Assembly: GCA_963728825.1 (NCBI GenBank)
Contig: CAVSLA010000004.1
Coordinates: 372,001 to 436,000 of the forward strand
From: CAVREM01 sp963728825
Lineage (GTDB): Bacteria; Acidobacteriota; Vicinamibacteria; Vicinamibacterales; CAVVIG01
Direction of reading: 5' to 3'
Length of the DNA stretch: 64,000 nt
Part shown: positions 44,645 through 54,026 of the stretch, piece after piece
Layout: each line of letters opens with the position of its first letter
Position numbering within the stretch: position 1 is the first letter of the stretch
The notes under the pieces: model-generated
Told to the model about the DNA's origin: nothing
Databases searched by the model: none
Seen by the model: the letters and a program-made list of their open reading frames with translations, nothing else
Position numbers and translations under genes: made by a program

Positions 44645-46015
44645 TCACTTTGCTCCCTTTCCGAAGAGGATCACCTTGACCGTGTCGAGCACGATCGTCA
44701 GGTCGAAGACGATCGACATGTGCTTGATGTAATAGAGGTCGTAGCGGAGCTTCTCCATCGCATCTTCGACCGTCGACCCGTACTGGTATTTGACCTGCGC
44801 CCAGCCGGTCACGCCCGGTTTGACGGCGTGCCGCTGGCTGTAGAACGGAATGTCTCGCGCCAGCTGTTCGACGAAAAAGGGGCGCTCCGGCCGGGGTCCG
44901 ACGAAGCTCATACTGCCCGACATGACGTTCCACAGCTGCGGCAGTTCGTCCAGCCGGGTCAGGCGGATGAAACGGCCGACGCGCGTGATGCGATCGTCGT
45001 CGTCGCGCGCCCAGACCGGCTGGCCGCCGCGTTCGGCGTCCGTGCGCATCGACCGGAACTTGTAGACCGTGAACAGGCGGCCGTTCTCACCGACGCGCTG
45101 CTGGCTGTACAGAATCGGGCCTGGTGAATCGAGCCGGATCGCCGCCGCGGTGAGCGCCATCAATGGCGCGGCGAGGATGAACCCGATGAGCGACAGTGAC
45201 AGATCGAGCATCCGCTTCACGAAGCGCGTCACGCGCGACGCGCGAAAGCCGTCCGAGAAGATCAGCCAGCTGGGCTTGAGATCGTCGATCAGGATCTTGC
45301 CGGTCAGTCGTTCGTAGGTCGTGGTGGCGTCTTCGACGCGGACTCCCGACATCTTGGCGTGCAGCAGCTCCGCGATCGGCAGCCGGCCGCGCCGATCCGA
45401 CAGGCCGACGATGATCCGGTCGACCTGGAACTTGGCGACAATCGCCTTCAGATCGGCGGCCGTGCCCAGCACGTCGTCGTGGCGCACCCGCTCGACGCCT
45501 TCGCCATCGTCAACGAAGCCGACCAGACGGTAGGCGAAGTCCTGCTGCCGGCCGATCTCCTTCGCCACGAAGTGGGCGGTGTGGCCGGTGCCGACGATGA
45601 GCACGCGTTCCTCGAGATACGGATCGTGGGCGACGTAGTTGAACGCCAGGCGCCAGCTGGCGACGGCGATCACGAATACGCCGAGCGCCGTCAGAAACGT
45701 CCCGGGGTCGAGAATCAGGGACGGAATCGTCACCGAGGCCACCGCCAGCACGATCGCCGCCGCGCCCGCTGCCTGCAGGAGCCGGATGACCAGCTCCCGA
45801 TTGTTCTGGACCAGCGTGAGGTCGTAGAGGTCGTTGTAGTAGAAGCAGAGCTGGCACAGTCCGGTGACGAGCGCAATCTTCCAGGCGACCGCCGCCGGGG
45901 TGTCCAGCGAGCCGTGAAGAGCGGCCGCCAGCGCCATTGACCCCGAGATGAGCAGCAGCTCGAAGCCGAACACCGTCAAGCCACGAGCCGATACGTTCCG
46001 GTTGAAGACCTGCAT
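44645..46015 (-). CDS. EpsB-type initiating sugar phosphotransferase (XrtA-associated)
   Basis: 456 residues. The N-terminus (MQVFNRNVSARGLTVFGFEL) has about five membrane helices to residue 125. A nucleotide-binding-like middle domain follows (RVLIVGTGHTAHFVAKEIGR). The C-terminal bacterial sugar transferase domain has FKRMLDLSLSLIGFILAAPL, LFTVYKFRSMRTDAE, LTRLDELPQLWNVMSGSMSF and AVKPGVTGWAQVKYQYG. It transfers a hexose 1-phosphate to undecaprenyl phosphate, the first step of the polymer. The family is typical of PEP-CTERM/exosortase-A loci. It lies 28 bases downstream of the BY-kinase gene. Confidence 0.9.
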   Translation of the reverse strand: MQVFNRNVSARGLTVFGFELLLISGSMALAAALHGSLDTPAAVAWKIALVTGLCQLCFYYNDLYDLTLVQNNRELVIRLLQAAGAAAIVLAVASVTIPSLILDPGTFLTALGVFVIAVASWRLAFNYVAHDPYLEERVLIVGTGHTAHFVAKEIGRQQDFAYRLVGFVDDGEGVERVRHDDVLGTAADLKAIVAKFQVDRIIVGLSDRRGRLPIAELLHAKMSGVRVEDATTTYERLTGKILIDDLKPSWLIFSDGFRASRVTRFVKRMLDLSLSLIGFILAAPLMALTAAAIRLDSPGPILYSQQRVGENGRLFTVYKFRSMRTDAERGGQPVWARDDDDRITRVGRFIRLTRLDELPQLWNVMSGSMSFVGPRPERPFFVEQLARDIPFYSQRHAVKPGVTGWAQVKYQYGSTVEDAMEKLRYDLYYIKHMSIVFDLTIVLDTVKVILFGKGAK

Positions 46016-46043
46016 AACGCTGTAAAGAGCCTGTCGTTGCCCT

Positions 46044-46985
46044 TTAGTGCCTCACCGCCTCGTAGCGATAGTCCTGTTCCATGCCGGATTCGTTCAGGAC
46101 CACGCCGAGCAGACGGGATGAATCGAACGCGCGCAGCGCATTCTCGATGGCTGGTTTGGGCGTATAGCCGGCGCGCACCACCATCAGCGAGCCGTCGACG
46201 AGCGGCGCCAGGATGGCGACGTCGGCCAGCGGCAGGACGGGCGGCGTATCGAGCAGCACGCGGTCGAACCGCGTCCGCAGATGATCGAGCAGGCGGCGCA
46301 TCGCCGTCGATCCGAGCAGCTCCGCCGGGTTGACGGGTGTCACGCCGGCGGGGATCACCGTCAGGTTGTGATCGGGCAGCACCTTCATCACATCCTGCAA
46401 CTCCGCGGCGCCCGCCAGATATTCAGCGAGACCCGGTCCGGGCGGCAGACCGAACAGGTGCTGCAGCGACGGCTTGCGCAGGTCGGCTTCGACCAGCACG
46501 ACGCGCCGCTGCAGCTCCTGCGCCATCGTCAACGCGAGATTGGCGGCCGTCACCGACTTGCCCTCGCCTTTCTGAGGGCTGGTGACGAGAATCGTGCGCA
46601 GGGTGCCCGCGCCTTCGACCTGCGCGAGCCTGGTGCGGAGCGAGCGGTACTGTTCCGCAGCCAGCGATTTCGGCGCGAGGCCCGCAATCAGCAGAGGATT
46701 GAGAATCGCCGAGTAGCCGATCGCGGCCGACTCCTCCGGCGTGGCGCTGCCCGTCATCGCGTTCACTGTCGCGGCGGGAGCGATCACGGCCGGTAGCGGG
46801 GCCGGGGACACGACATACGGCGGCGGCGCCGGCCCGTCTGACGCACGGGACGGCCCGGTCCGATCCAACGGCTCGGGCGGCGGCGGTGCCGCCGGCGGAG
46901 GAATCGTCGGCGCACCCATGCGGCCGGTTCTGAGGGCGACGCCGTCGCGCTCTGCCTTGTCGAGAATCTGCTGAATGCGGGTCAT
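46044..46985 (-). CDS. XrtA-associated tyrosine autokinase (BY-kinase, CpsD-like)
   Basis: 313 residues. A Pro/Ala-rich N-terminal 85 residues precede the kinase: AAEQYRSLRTRLAQ, Walker A LVTSPQKGEGKSVTAANLAL, Walker A' RRVVLVEADLRKPSLQHLFG and Walker B FDRVLLDTPPVLPLADVAIL. The classical C-terminal Tyr cluster is reduced to two Tyr (EQDYRYEAVRH). It pairs with the Wzz-type protein encoded just upstream to control chain length and export by phosphorylation cycles. Cytoplasmic, membrane-associated through its partner. Confidence 0.88.
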   Translation of the reverse strand: MTRIQQILDKAERDGVALRTGRMGAPTIPPPAAPPPPEPLDRTGPSRASDGPAPPPYVVSPAPLPAVIAPAATVNAMTGSATPEESAAIGYSAILNPLLIAGLAPKSLAAEQYRSLRTRLAQVEGAGTLRTILVTSPQKGEGKSVTAANLALTMAQELQRRVVLVEADLRKPSLQHLFGLPPGPGLAEYLAGAAELQDVMKVLPDHNLTVIPAGVTPVNPAELLGSTAMRRLLDHLRTRFDRVLLDTPPVLPLADVAILAPLVDGSLMVVRAGYTPKPAIENALRAFDSSRLLGVVLNESGMEQDYRYEAVRH

Positions 46986-47011
46986 GACTTGTCCTCTTGC
47001 CTGTGTGCGTT

Positions 47012-48461
47012 TCAGAGCGCCGGCGTGATGCGCGGAATTTCCGCGAGCACCGGCAGTTCGAATTCGTCACGAAGGGCTCGCACGTCGTGCACCGATCGAT
47101 CGAGATACTCCTTGCCCATCACCCCGGCGCCGCCCAGCACGAAACCGGCGGCGAGGGCCATCAACAACACGCGCATCGCTTTCGGGCTCGCCGGGCTCGA
47201 CGGAAAGCTGGCGGGAACGAGCACCGAAAACTGCTCGGCGGCCTGCGCACGCTGCAGCTCTTCGTTCATCACCGCGGTCTCACGGCGTTCCTTCAACTTG
47301 CCGTAGGCTTCGCGCTCGAGCTCGTATTCACGCGTCAGCGACTGCATCTCCTGTTCGACGCGCGGTGCTGCCTCGACCCGTGCGCGGTACTGCGAAATCT
47401 GGCCGCCGGCGATGCGCTCCTGGCGCTGCAGCTCGGCGATGCGCATCTTCGCGGCATTGCGGTCGGTCTGCAGGCGCCGGAACTCCGGGTTGGTCTGCAG
47501 GACGGAGACGCGATCCTTGGAGGGCAGCTCGCGTTCGGCCGCCGCCGCTTTTTCGGCGGTCGCCAGCTCGTCTTTCAGCCGGATGACCTCCGGGTGTTTG
47601 TCCGTGAAACTGAGGCTCGCTTCAGCGAGCTCGCTGCGCAAGGTGATGATCCGGGCCTGTGAGCTCATCACACTGCTGCCGCGGTTGAGGGGGCCGATGT
47701 CGGTGCCGCGCTCCATCTCTTCGATCTGCCGCTCGATGAGCGACAGCCGGTCCTGCTCGCCGCGGACGGCGGTGGCGTTGGCCTCGACCTGGCGATGCAG
47801 CCCCTCAACCATCTGGAGGTTCGCGCCGGTCTGCTCGGGGAGGCGGCCCATGTACGATTCCTTCGCCTGACGGACCCGCGCTTCGAGGGAGTTCAGACGC
47901 TCTTCGCTGGCGCGCAGCTGGGCACTGATGAACTCGGCGGTGTCCTGGGCGCGGATGTCTCGCGATCGGCTGTTCTCCTCGACGAACACCTGCGCGATGC
48001 GGTTGAGGATGCGCTGCGCATCTTCGCCCGAGCCGTCGGTGTAGGTCACCTCGTAGGCGTCGAGCTGGGCGCGTTGATCGGGGGTCAGCGCGCCACGCAT
48101 GCCCGCGGTCGATATGCCGACGCTCAATCCCCGGTGGAGACGGCTGACGGCGGCGTCGATCGATTCGCTCTCGTCGAGCCGCTCGAGCCGCGCGGCGCGC
48201 TCGAGCACCGGCCGGCTGCGGAGTTGTTGCGCGATGGTGCGGGTGCGCTCACCCCGATCGCTGTTCGCCGCGCCGACCAGGTTGGCTGAGACGCGGGGGC
48301 TGCTGACGCCAATCGTCGCAGTCGACTCGTAGCTTCGCGGCAGCAGCCAGACCAGCATCACCCCAATGACGATCGACAGCGCCACCGGGACGATGAACCA
48401 CACACTTGCGGCGATTGAACGCCGACACGTAGTCGAGCGGATCGAATCGAGCTTCTTCCAT
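47012..48461 (-). CDS. Wzz-type chain-length determinant, XrtA-associated (one frameshift)
   Basis: The start MEEARFDPLDYVSAFNRRK lies in one frame; from about 48410 the protein continues WFIVPVALSIVIGVMLVWLL in another, needing one extra base (+1). Two membrane helices (about 20-40 and 420-445) flank a large periplasmic part. That part has long coiled coils (LRASEERLNSLEARVRQAKE, SRYEL-like EMQSLTREYELEREAYGKLK). The C-terminal PSSPASPKAMRVLLMALAAG is the family's Pro-rich motif before TM2. About 482 residues. It sets polymer length together with the adjacent BY-kinase. The ATG overlaps the barrel gene stop (TAATG). Confidence 0.86.
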
Positions 48462-49654
48462 TACTGCACCCTCACTGGTCGGGAAGTGATGATGACGACG
48501 CCGATCCGGTTGCGATCGATATCGCCGCCGACCAGCTGCGTCGTCTGCTGCGCCCGTGAATAGAAGCCTTGCACGCGCACCCATGGCCGCGGCGCCCAGC
48601 CAAGGCTGGAACTGATCCGCAGCGTTCGCAGCGGCAAGTGCCCTGGTGCTTCCACGAGCGGCTGGTTGTCACGGAGCGCGAAGGCCTGTTCGGTATAGAA
48701 GCGGCGGCTGCCGAACAGCGGCGTGAAATAGGAAACGGTCAGCTCCTGATGCTGGACCGCACCGCCGAAGCCGAACGACGGCAGGAACATCCGCTGGTAG
48801 CCGGCGTGGAACCGGCGGCTGTTGTCCGACCGATCGATCGCCACGCTCAGGCCCGGCGCACTTTGCGCGGGACTGATCGGCGTGGCCGGGATGAAGTCGA
48901 AGCCGGCGCCGCCGCTGAGGGACCAGGTCGACGACAGCTGGCGGTCGATCGCGCCGCGGACGGCGTGAAACGTCAGGTCCTCGGGCTCGTCGGTCGTCGA
49001 CGCGCCGCGCAGGCTGTAGCTCCCGGCCACGCCAGTCCGCGCGTTCACGCGGCGGTGATACGACGTGATCGATTCGATCGATTCACCGCCCCGCAAATAT
49101 GGCAGCAACTCGTCAGGCCGGTCGAAGGTGACCTTCTGTCGAATGAGCGACGTCGAGATCTGGTCCCGTTCGGTGAGCCGGTAGTCGACCCCGGCACGGC
49201 CGACCAGCGCGGTCGATCCGGTGTGGCTGAACGGAATACCGTCGAACTCGAGCGCGTCGGTCGACGGGCGAAGCGTCACCGATCCGTGCGCACTCCAGGA
49301 GAGCCGCGCCGATTCGCTGCGGCGCACGCCGGCGTGCGCCTGCTGATCCCACCGGTTGAAGAGCGAGAAGGTCCGGTAATCGAGCAGGCTGCCGCTGTAG
49401 CCGCTGGTCAGCCGCGTCCGGCGGCTGGCGAAGCCGAGCTCGGCCTGCGGCGTGTAGGTGGCGATCAGATCGTTGTTGCGCGTCACGAGGTCCTGTTCGC
49501 CGAACAGCGTCACGTTGTCGTCGTAGGTCTCCGAAAACCCGAAGCTCGGCGTGAACGTCCATCCGGGCCAGGTGGTCGTGTCCTGCGCGAAGGCGGGCGG
49601 CGCGGTCATGATGATCACGGCGGCCACGCCGGCGATGACAAGGTGTCGAGTCAT
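48461..49654 (-). CDS. Outer-membrane beta-barrel protein of the XrtA/PEP-CTERM locus
   Basis: 397 residues. Signal peptide MTRHLVIAGVAAVIIMTAPPAFAQ. The mature part is built of alternating strands: FTPSFGFSETYDDNVTLFGE, LGFASRRTRLTSGYSGSLLD, GRAGVDYRLTERDQISTSLI, LRISSSLGWAPRPWVRVQGF. The layout and position between the Wza-type and Wzz-type genes match an uncharacterised barrel family of exosortase-A loci. It may be the outer-membrane exit or anchor of the polymer. The function is not established. Confidence 0.83.
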   Translation of the reverse strand: MTRHLVIAGVAAVIIMTAPPAFAQDTTTWPGWTFTPSFGFSETYDDNVTLFGEQDLVTRNNDLIATYTPQAELGFASRRTRLTSGYSGSLLDYRTFSLFNRWDQQAHAGVRRSESARLSWSAHGSVTLRPSTDALEFDGIPFSHTGSTALVGRAGVDYRLTERDQISTSLIRQKVTFDRPDELLPYLRGGESIESITSYHRRVNARTGVAGSYSLRGASTTDEPEDLTFHAVRGAIDRQLSSTWSLSGGAGFDFIPATPISPAQSAPGLSVAIDRSDNSRRFHAGYQRMFLPSFGFGGAVQHQELTVSYFTPLFGSRRFYTEQAFALRDNQPLVEAPGHLPLRTLRISSSLGWAPRPWVRVQGFYSRAQQTTQLVGGDIDRNRIGVVIITSRPVRVQ

Positions 49655-49663
49655 GGCAGCCTG

Positions 49664-50263
49664 CTAGCGGACGACCACCGTGTCGCCTGAACGCAGATAC
49701 ACCGGCCGGCTCTCGCCATCGAGCGCTTCCTGATAGTTGACGCGGATGGTCTGCGTGCCGGTCGGCCCGGGCCTGAGGACGCGGACGTCCCGCTTGTTGG
49801 CCCATTCGGCGAGGCCGCCCGCCATCGCGATTGCCTGCACGATCGTCGTCGGCCCGAAGATCTGAACCGGTCCGGACCTGGCGACCTGGCCGGTGATAAA
49901 CACCTGTGACGAGAGGGCTTCCACCACGATCACCGTCACGACCGGGTTGGTCATGAACTCGCGCAGCGATTTGGTGATCTCGTCCCGCAGTTCAAGCGGC
50001 GTCCGGTTGGTGGCCTCGATGTCTCCGACCAGCGGCAGCGTGATCTTGCCGTCGGGCCGAATCTGCACCGACTGCGACAGCTGGGCGTCCTTGTAGACCT
50101 CGATTCGCAGCTTGTCGCCGGCGCCGAGCCGGTACTCGGCGGCGATCGGCGCATGCCGGCGCTGCGCGGCCGGCGGATCGTCGGCGACGGCCGATCGCGG
50201 CACCAGGGCGATGGACGCGGCGAGCGCGACGACGAGACGCGTGACGAAGGTGGTGTGGTTCAT
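49664..50263 (-). CDS. Wza-type polysaccharide export protein (short, XrtA-associated)
   Basis: 199 residues. Signal peptide (TRLVVALAASIALVPRSAVA), then the polysaccharide-export domain (EYRLGAGDKLRIEVYKDAQL, SVQIRPDGKITLPLVGDIEA, LREFMTNPVVTVIVVEALSS) and one SLBB-like segment (VFITGQVARSGPVQIFGPTT). It is shorter than E. coli Wza, as usual for exosortase-A loci, and lacks the C-terminal outer-membrane helix. No lipobox Cys is visible. It probably forms the periplasmic ring of the export channel with the barrel encoded next. Confidence 0.88.
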   Translation of the reverse strand: MNHTTFVTRLVVALAASIALVPRSAVADDPPAAQRRHAPIAAEYRLGAGDKLRIEVYKDAQLSQSVQIRPDGKITLPLVGDIEATNRTPLELRDEITKSLREFMTNPVVTVIVVEALSSQVFITGQVARSGPVQIFGPTTIVQAIAMAGGLAEWANKRDVRVLRPGPTGTQTIRVNYQEALDGESRPVYLRSGDTVVVR

Positions 50264-50285
50264 GGGTGCTCCCTCGGTTCATGAC

Positions 50286-50759
50286 TCATTGGAGGACCGG
50301 AGTGCCGCTGCGCCAGTTGACGAGCGGCCGCGACAGCGCCTGGCGTTTCAGCGAGCCGCGTCGACGGCGTGGGTCGGATAGCAGGCGGCGCCCGACCGCG
50401 ATGCGCAGCGCGGTCTGGAACTCGTAGTTCTCGATGCGCGACACCACGCGATCGATCACGCGCGACGAGTGCTCGAAGTCGGCGTCGAGCAGCACCAGCG
50501 CCAGCGTGCCCTTGTCGGTGTGCCCGATGAGATCGGTGTCGCGGACCTCGCGGCCGATGATCTGCGCGACTTCCTGCAGCGTGCCGTCGTCGGCGGTCAC
50601 CATCATGCCTTCCCACTCGCGGCTGGCCTCGACCAGCGACCAGCGTCAGGAAGTTCTGCGACGCGCACCGCCCGTTTGAGCTCGCTGTCCAGCACGAACT
50701 CGAACGCTCCCGGCGTCAGCAGCTTCGAGCCCTTCTTCGTAGAACGAACTGCTCGCCAT
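50286..50759 (-). CDS. Degenerate GGDEF-like protein (multiple frameshifts)
   Basis: Pieces in three frames give MASSSFYEEG, LLTPGAFEFVLDSELKRAVR, VEASREWEGMMVTADDGTLQ, VAQIIGREVRDTDLIGHTDK and GTLALVLLDADFEHSSRVID, then IAV and GAACYPTHAVDAA. The order follows a diguanylate cyclase fold, but the GGDEF position reads TDKGT, so cyclase activity is not expected. About 155 residues. It lies between the first sigma54 regulator and the export protein gene, with spacings of 3 and 22 bases. A regulatory or c-di-GMP-independent role is possible. Confidence 0.6.
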
Positions 50760-50762
50760 GTA

Positions 50763-52290
50763 TTACGAGGCCTTGTCGAGGCCGTTTTCCTTGATCTTGT
50801 AGAGCAGCGCCTTGTAGCTGATGCCGAGGATCTCGGCGGTCTCCTTGCGGTTCCAGCGCGTCTGCTGCAGCATCTTCAGGATCAGCTCGCGCTCGGCCTC
50901 GCGCGCCGCCGTGCGCGAGATGTCCTTCAGCGAGTAGTTGCCGGCTTCGGCCGCCGCGGCGGCCATCGCCGTCGGGGTCTGCGGGCGCGGGCGGCGGCGC
51001 GGCGGCCGGTGCGGCCGCCTGGCGCGGCCCCGGCAGGGCGGCGGCGCGCTGCACCGCCATCGCCATGCTTTGGCTCAACTCCTTGCGGATCGCCGCCTCG
51101 CCGCCCAGCACGACCGCGCGCTTGATCAGGTTCTCGAGCTCGCGGACGTTGCCGGGCCAGTCGTGCTCCATGAACAGCCGCATCGTCTCGGCGCCGATCT
51201 CGGCGTGCGGCTTGTTGTATTGGACGCGAGTACTTCTTGAGGAAGTAGTCGGTGAGCAGCGGAATTTCTTCGCGGCGCTCGCGCAGCGGCGGCAGCGTGA
51301 TCGCCACGACGTTGAGGCGGAAGAACAGGTCCTCGCGGAACTGACCGTCGGCGACCGCTTTGTCGAGATCGCGGTTGGTGGCGGCGATCGACCCGGACGT
51401 CGACGCGCACGTCGTGCTTGCCGCCGAGCCGCGAGAACTCGCCGTCCTGCAGCACCTGCAGCAGCTTGGCCTGCAGCGGAAAGCTCATGTCGCCAATCTC
51501 GTCGAGGAACATCGTGCCCTGGTTGGCGAACTCGAACTTGCCCGGCTTGTGCTGGATCGCGCCGGTGAACGCGCCGCGCTCGAAGCCGAACAGCTCCGAT
51601 TCGAGCAGCTCGGTCGGCAGCGCGGCGCAGTTCACCTTGACGAACGGCTTGTCGCGCCGGAGCGAGGAGGCGTAGAGCGCCCGCGCGACAAGCTCCTTGC
51701 CGGTGCCGCTTTCGCCGCGAATCAGCACGGTGACGTCGGTGTCGGCGACGCGCTCGATCAGCTCGCGCACTTCGGCCATCCGCTCGCTGTTGCCGAACAG
51801 CATCTGGTAGCGCGACTGCGACTGCAGCTCCTCGCGCAGCGTCGCGACCTCGCGACTGAGCTGGCGCTGCTTGAGGGCGTTGGCGAGCGGCACGTCCGAG
51901 ATCGTGTTCGTCGAACGGCTTGCAGACGAAGTCGGCGGCGCCGAGCTTCATCGCCTGCACGACGGTCGTGGTGCGCCCCTGGCCCGACAGCACGATGACC
52001 GGCACGTCGCGATCGATCTTCTTGAATGCCGCGAGCGCCTCGAGTCCGTCCATCGCGCCCGGCATGACGACGTCGAGGATGACCGCGGCGGGCCGCTCCG
52101 CGTGGTAGCGCTTGACCGCCTCTTCGGCGCTGCCGAGCGTGACGGCCTGATAGCCGCGCTCGGCGAGGAACGCCCGGAGGAAATTGCACATCGCCAGGTC
52201 GTCGTCGACGACCATCACCTGCGGTCGTCCGTTCGACGGCAGGTAACGATTGCCGTTCACATGTTCGTGCGGCTGAGGCGTGATCGACAC
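50763..52290 (-). CDS. Sigma54-dependent response regulator 1 (PrsR-like, multiple frameshifts)
   Basis: NtrC layout. Receiver: VMVVDDDLAMCNFLRAFLAE, phosphoacceptor VILDVVMPGAMDGLEAL, IVLSGQGRTTT, VCKPFDEHDL. AAA+ domain: Walker A VLIRGESGTGKELVARALYA, sigma54-contact loop FERGAFTGAIQHKPGKFEF, Walker B TMFLDEIGDMSFPLQAKLLQ. The C-terminal Fis-type HTH is WNRKETAEILGISYKALLYK. The pieces lie in several frames, with shifts near 51905, 51400, 51230 and 50970. Restored length is about 500 residues. A near-consensus sigma54 element starts 13 bases before the GTG; a GTG at 52260 is an alternative start. Confidence 0.85.
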
Positions 52291-52302
52291 TTCGCTCTGT
52301 TG

Positions 52303-52318
52303 AGCAATGGAAATGCCA
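52303..52318 (-). promoter_or_regulatory. Sigma54-type -24/-12 promoter before response regulator 1
   Basis: TGGCAT-N5-TTGCT on the minus strand, a single mismatch to TGGCAC-N5-TTGCW. The predicted start is near 52292, two bases before the annotated GTG and 32 before the alternative GTG at 52260. It suggests autoregulation by a sigma54 activator. Confidence 0.6.
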
Positions 52319-52475
52319 GAGCGGAAAAGATCTCGCCTGATTGGCGAACGAGAAGGTTTATTCGGGAGATCGCGCGTTCAGAAGGAGGGAACTCGCTGGG
52401 AAAGGGAAGGCGACTTCACACCTATAGGGCCGGCAAGTGCCACCTTCGAGCCAAAATGCCGAGGTGCTGCAGACC

Positions 52476-52520
52476 GAGCACCCGGCACGCAGCACCCGGC
52501 ACCCTGCCCCCGGCACCCGG
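52476..52520. repeat. Short tandem CAGCACCCGGCAC repeat
   Basis: Three to four imperfect copies of a CACCCGGCAC unit just downstream of response regulator 2. The gap (52319-52520) otherwise shows nothing coding. Confidence 0.65.
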
Positions 52521-54019
52521 TCAACGTCGACTGATCCCGCACTCCTTGATCTTGTTGAGCAGGGTCTTGTAGCTCACGCCCAGCTGTTCCGCGGCGCGGC
52601 GGCGATTCCAGTGCACCTGCGTGAGCGTATCCTCGATGATCGAGCGCTCGGCCTTGAGCGCCGCCTGCTTGGCGACGTCAGCCAGACGCGATCCCGCCGG
52701 CGCCGTCAACAGGGGCACCTCGGGGGCCTCCTCTTGTTCCGGTGCCGCGTCGAACTCGTCCGGCTCGTCGGCGGTCGCAACGCCAGCGCGCGTGTCGCTG
52801 CCGCCAACCGTGGCATAGGCCGGCGTCAGCCGCGGCGCCCGGGACATCTCGCGCACCACGAGCTGCTCGTCCTGCAGAATGACGATCCGCTTGATCATGT
52901 TCTCGAGCTCGCGGATGTTGCCGGGCCAATCGTAGGTCTGGAACAGCTGCTGCAGCTCGTCGGACAGCTGCCGGACCGGCCGGTTGTAACGACGCGCGTA
53001 GCGATCCATGAAGAAGGTGCTGAGACTGCGCGATCTCGGCGCGCCGCTCGCGAAGCGGCGGCACGGTCACTTCGATGACTTTCAGCCGATAGTAAAGGTC
53101 CTCGCGGAACTCGCCGCTGCATCAGCATCGCCTCGAGGTCGCGGTTGGTCGCGGCCACGACCCGCACGTCGACGTTGATCGGCTTGTTGCTCCCGAGCTT
53201 GGTGAACTGCCCGTCCTGCAGGACGTGCAGCAGCTTCGCCTGGAGCGCGGCCTTCATCTCGCCGATCTCGTCGAGGAAAATCGTGCCGGTGTCGGCCTGC
53301 TCGAACTTGCCGATGCGGGTCGTCGCCGCGCCGGTGAAGGCGCCCTTCTCGTGTCCGAACAGCTCGCTTTCGAGCAGCTCCGCCGGCAGGGCGGCACAGT
53401 TGACCTTCACGAACGGTCGATCCTTGCGCGGCGACCGTTGGTGGATGGCGCGGGCGACCAGCTCCTTGCCGACGCCGCTTTCGCCGCGAATCAGCACGGT
53501 GACGTCGCTGTCGGATACCTGCTCGATGACCGACGCGATCGTTTTCATCTCCGGGCTGTCGCCCCAGAACAGAAACGCGCGATCCTGGTCGTCGCTCAGC
53601 TGGCGGCGCAGCTCGGTGATCTCGGAGACCAGCCGCGTCTTCTCGATCGCGCTCTTGATCGCGGCGTCGAGGGCGATCTCGCCGAGCCCTTCCGGATCGT
53701 CGGGCTTGACGACATAGTCGGCGGCGCCCAGCCGCACGGCTTCGACGATGGTCGCCGCCTGCTCCCGTCCCGAGAGCATGATCACCTGCAGGTCGGCCTT
53801 CGCGGTCTTGAGCGCGCGCAGCGTCTCGAGGCCGTTCATGCCGGGCATCATCACGTCCAGCAGCACGACGTCGGGTGGATCTCCCTGCTTGACGGAAGCG
53901 ATCATTTCATCGCCGCGCGAGTACGAGCGCGTCTCGTAGCCGCGCAGCGACAGAAACGTTCGCAGGTAGTTGGCAAAGCCGGAATCATCGTCGACGATGG
54001 CGATGTACGGTTTTTTCAC
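52521..54019 (-). CDS. Sigma54-dependent response regulator 2 (NtrC type, two frameshifts)
   Basis: Receiver: YIAIVDDDSGFANYLRTFLS, phosphoacceptor VVLLDVMMPGMNGLETLRAL, IMLSGREQ, VVKPDDPEGL. AAA+ domain: Walker A VLIRGESGVGKELVARAIHQ, FGHEKGAFTGAATTRIGKFE, Walker B TIFLDEIGEMKAALQAKLLH. The HTH is WNRRRAAEQLGVSYKTLLNK. Two +1 shifts, near 53117 and 53020, are bridged by SGEFREDLYYRLKVIEVTVP and LSTFFMDRYARRYNRPVRQL. Restored length is about 498 residues. It follows the histidine kinase gene by seven bases, so they probably form a pair. Confidence 0.87.
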
Positions 54020-54026
54020 GTGCGTT

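Noticed and set aside
44607..44933. Separate minus-strand gene between the nucleotidyltransferase and EpsB genes.
   Set aside because: It overlaps the conserved C-terminal motifs of the sugar transferase (KPGVTGWAQ) in another frame.
52440..52458. Possible sigma54 promoter with TGGCAC on the minus strand upstream of regulator 1.
   Set aside because: No GC is found at the correct -12 spacing, and a much better element lies at 52303-52318.
52319..52475. Possible small gene between the two response regulators.
   Set aside because: No open frame with coding character or start signal was seen; only the promoter and a short tandem repeat are supported.
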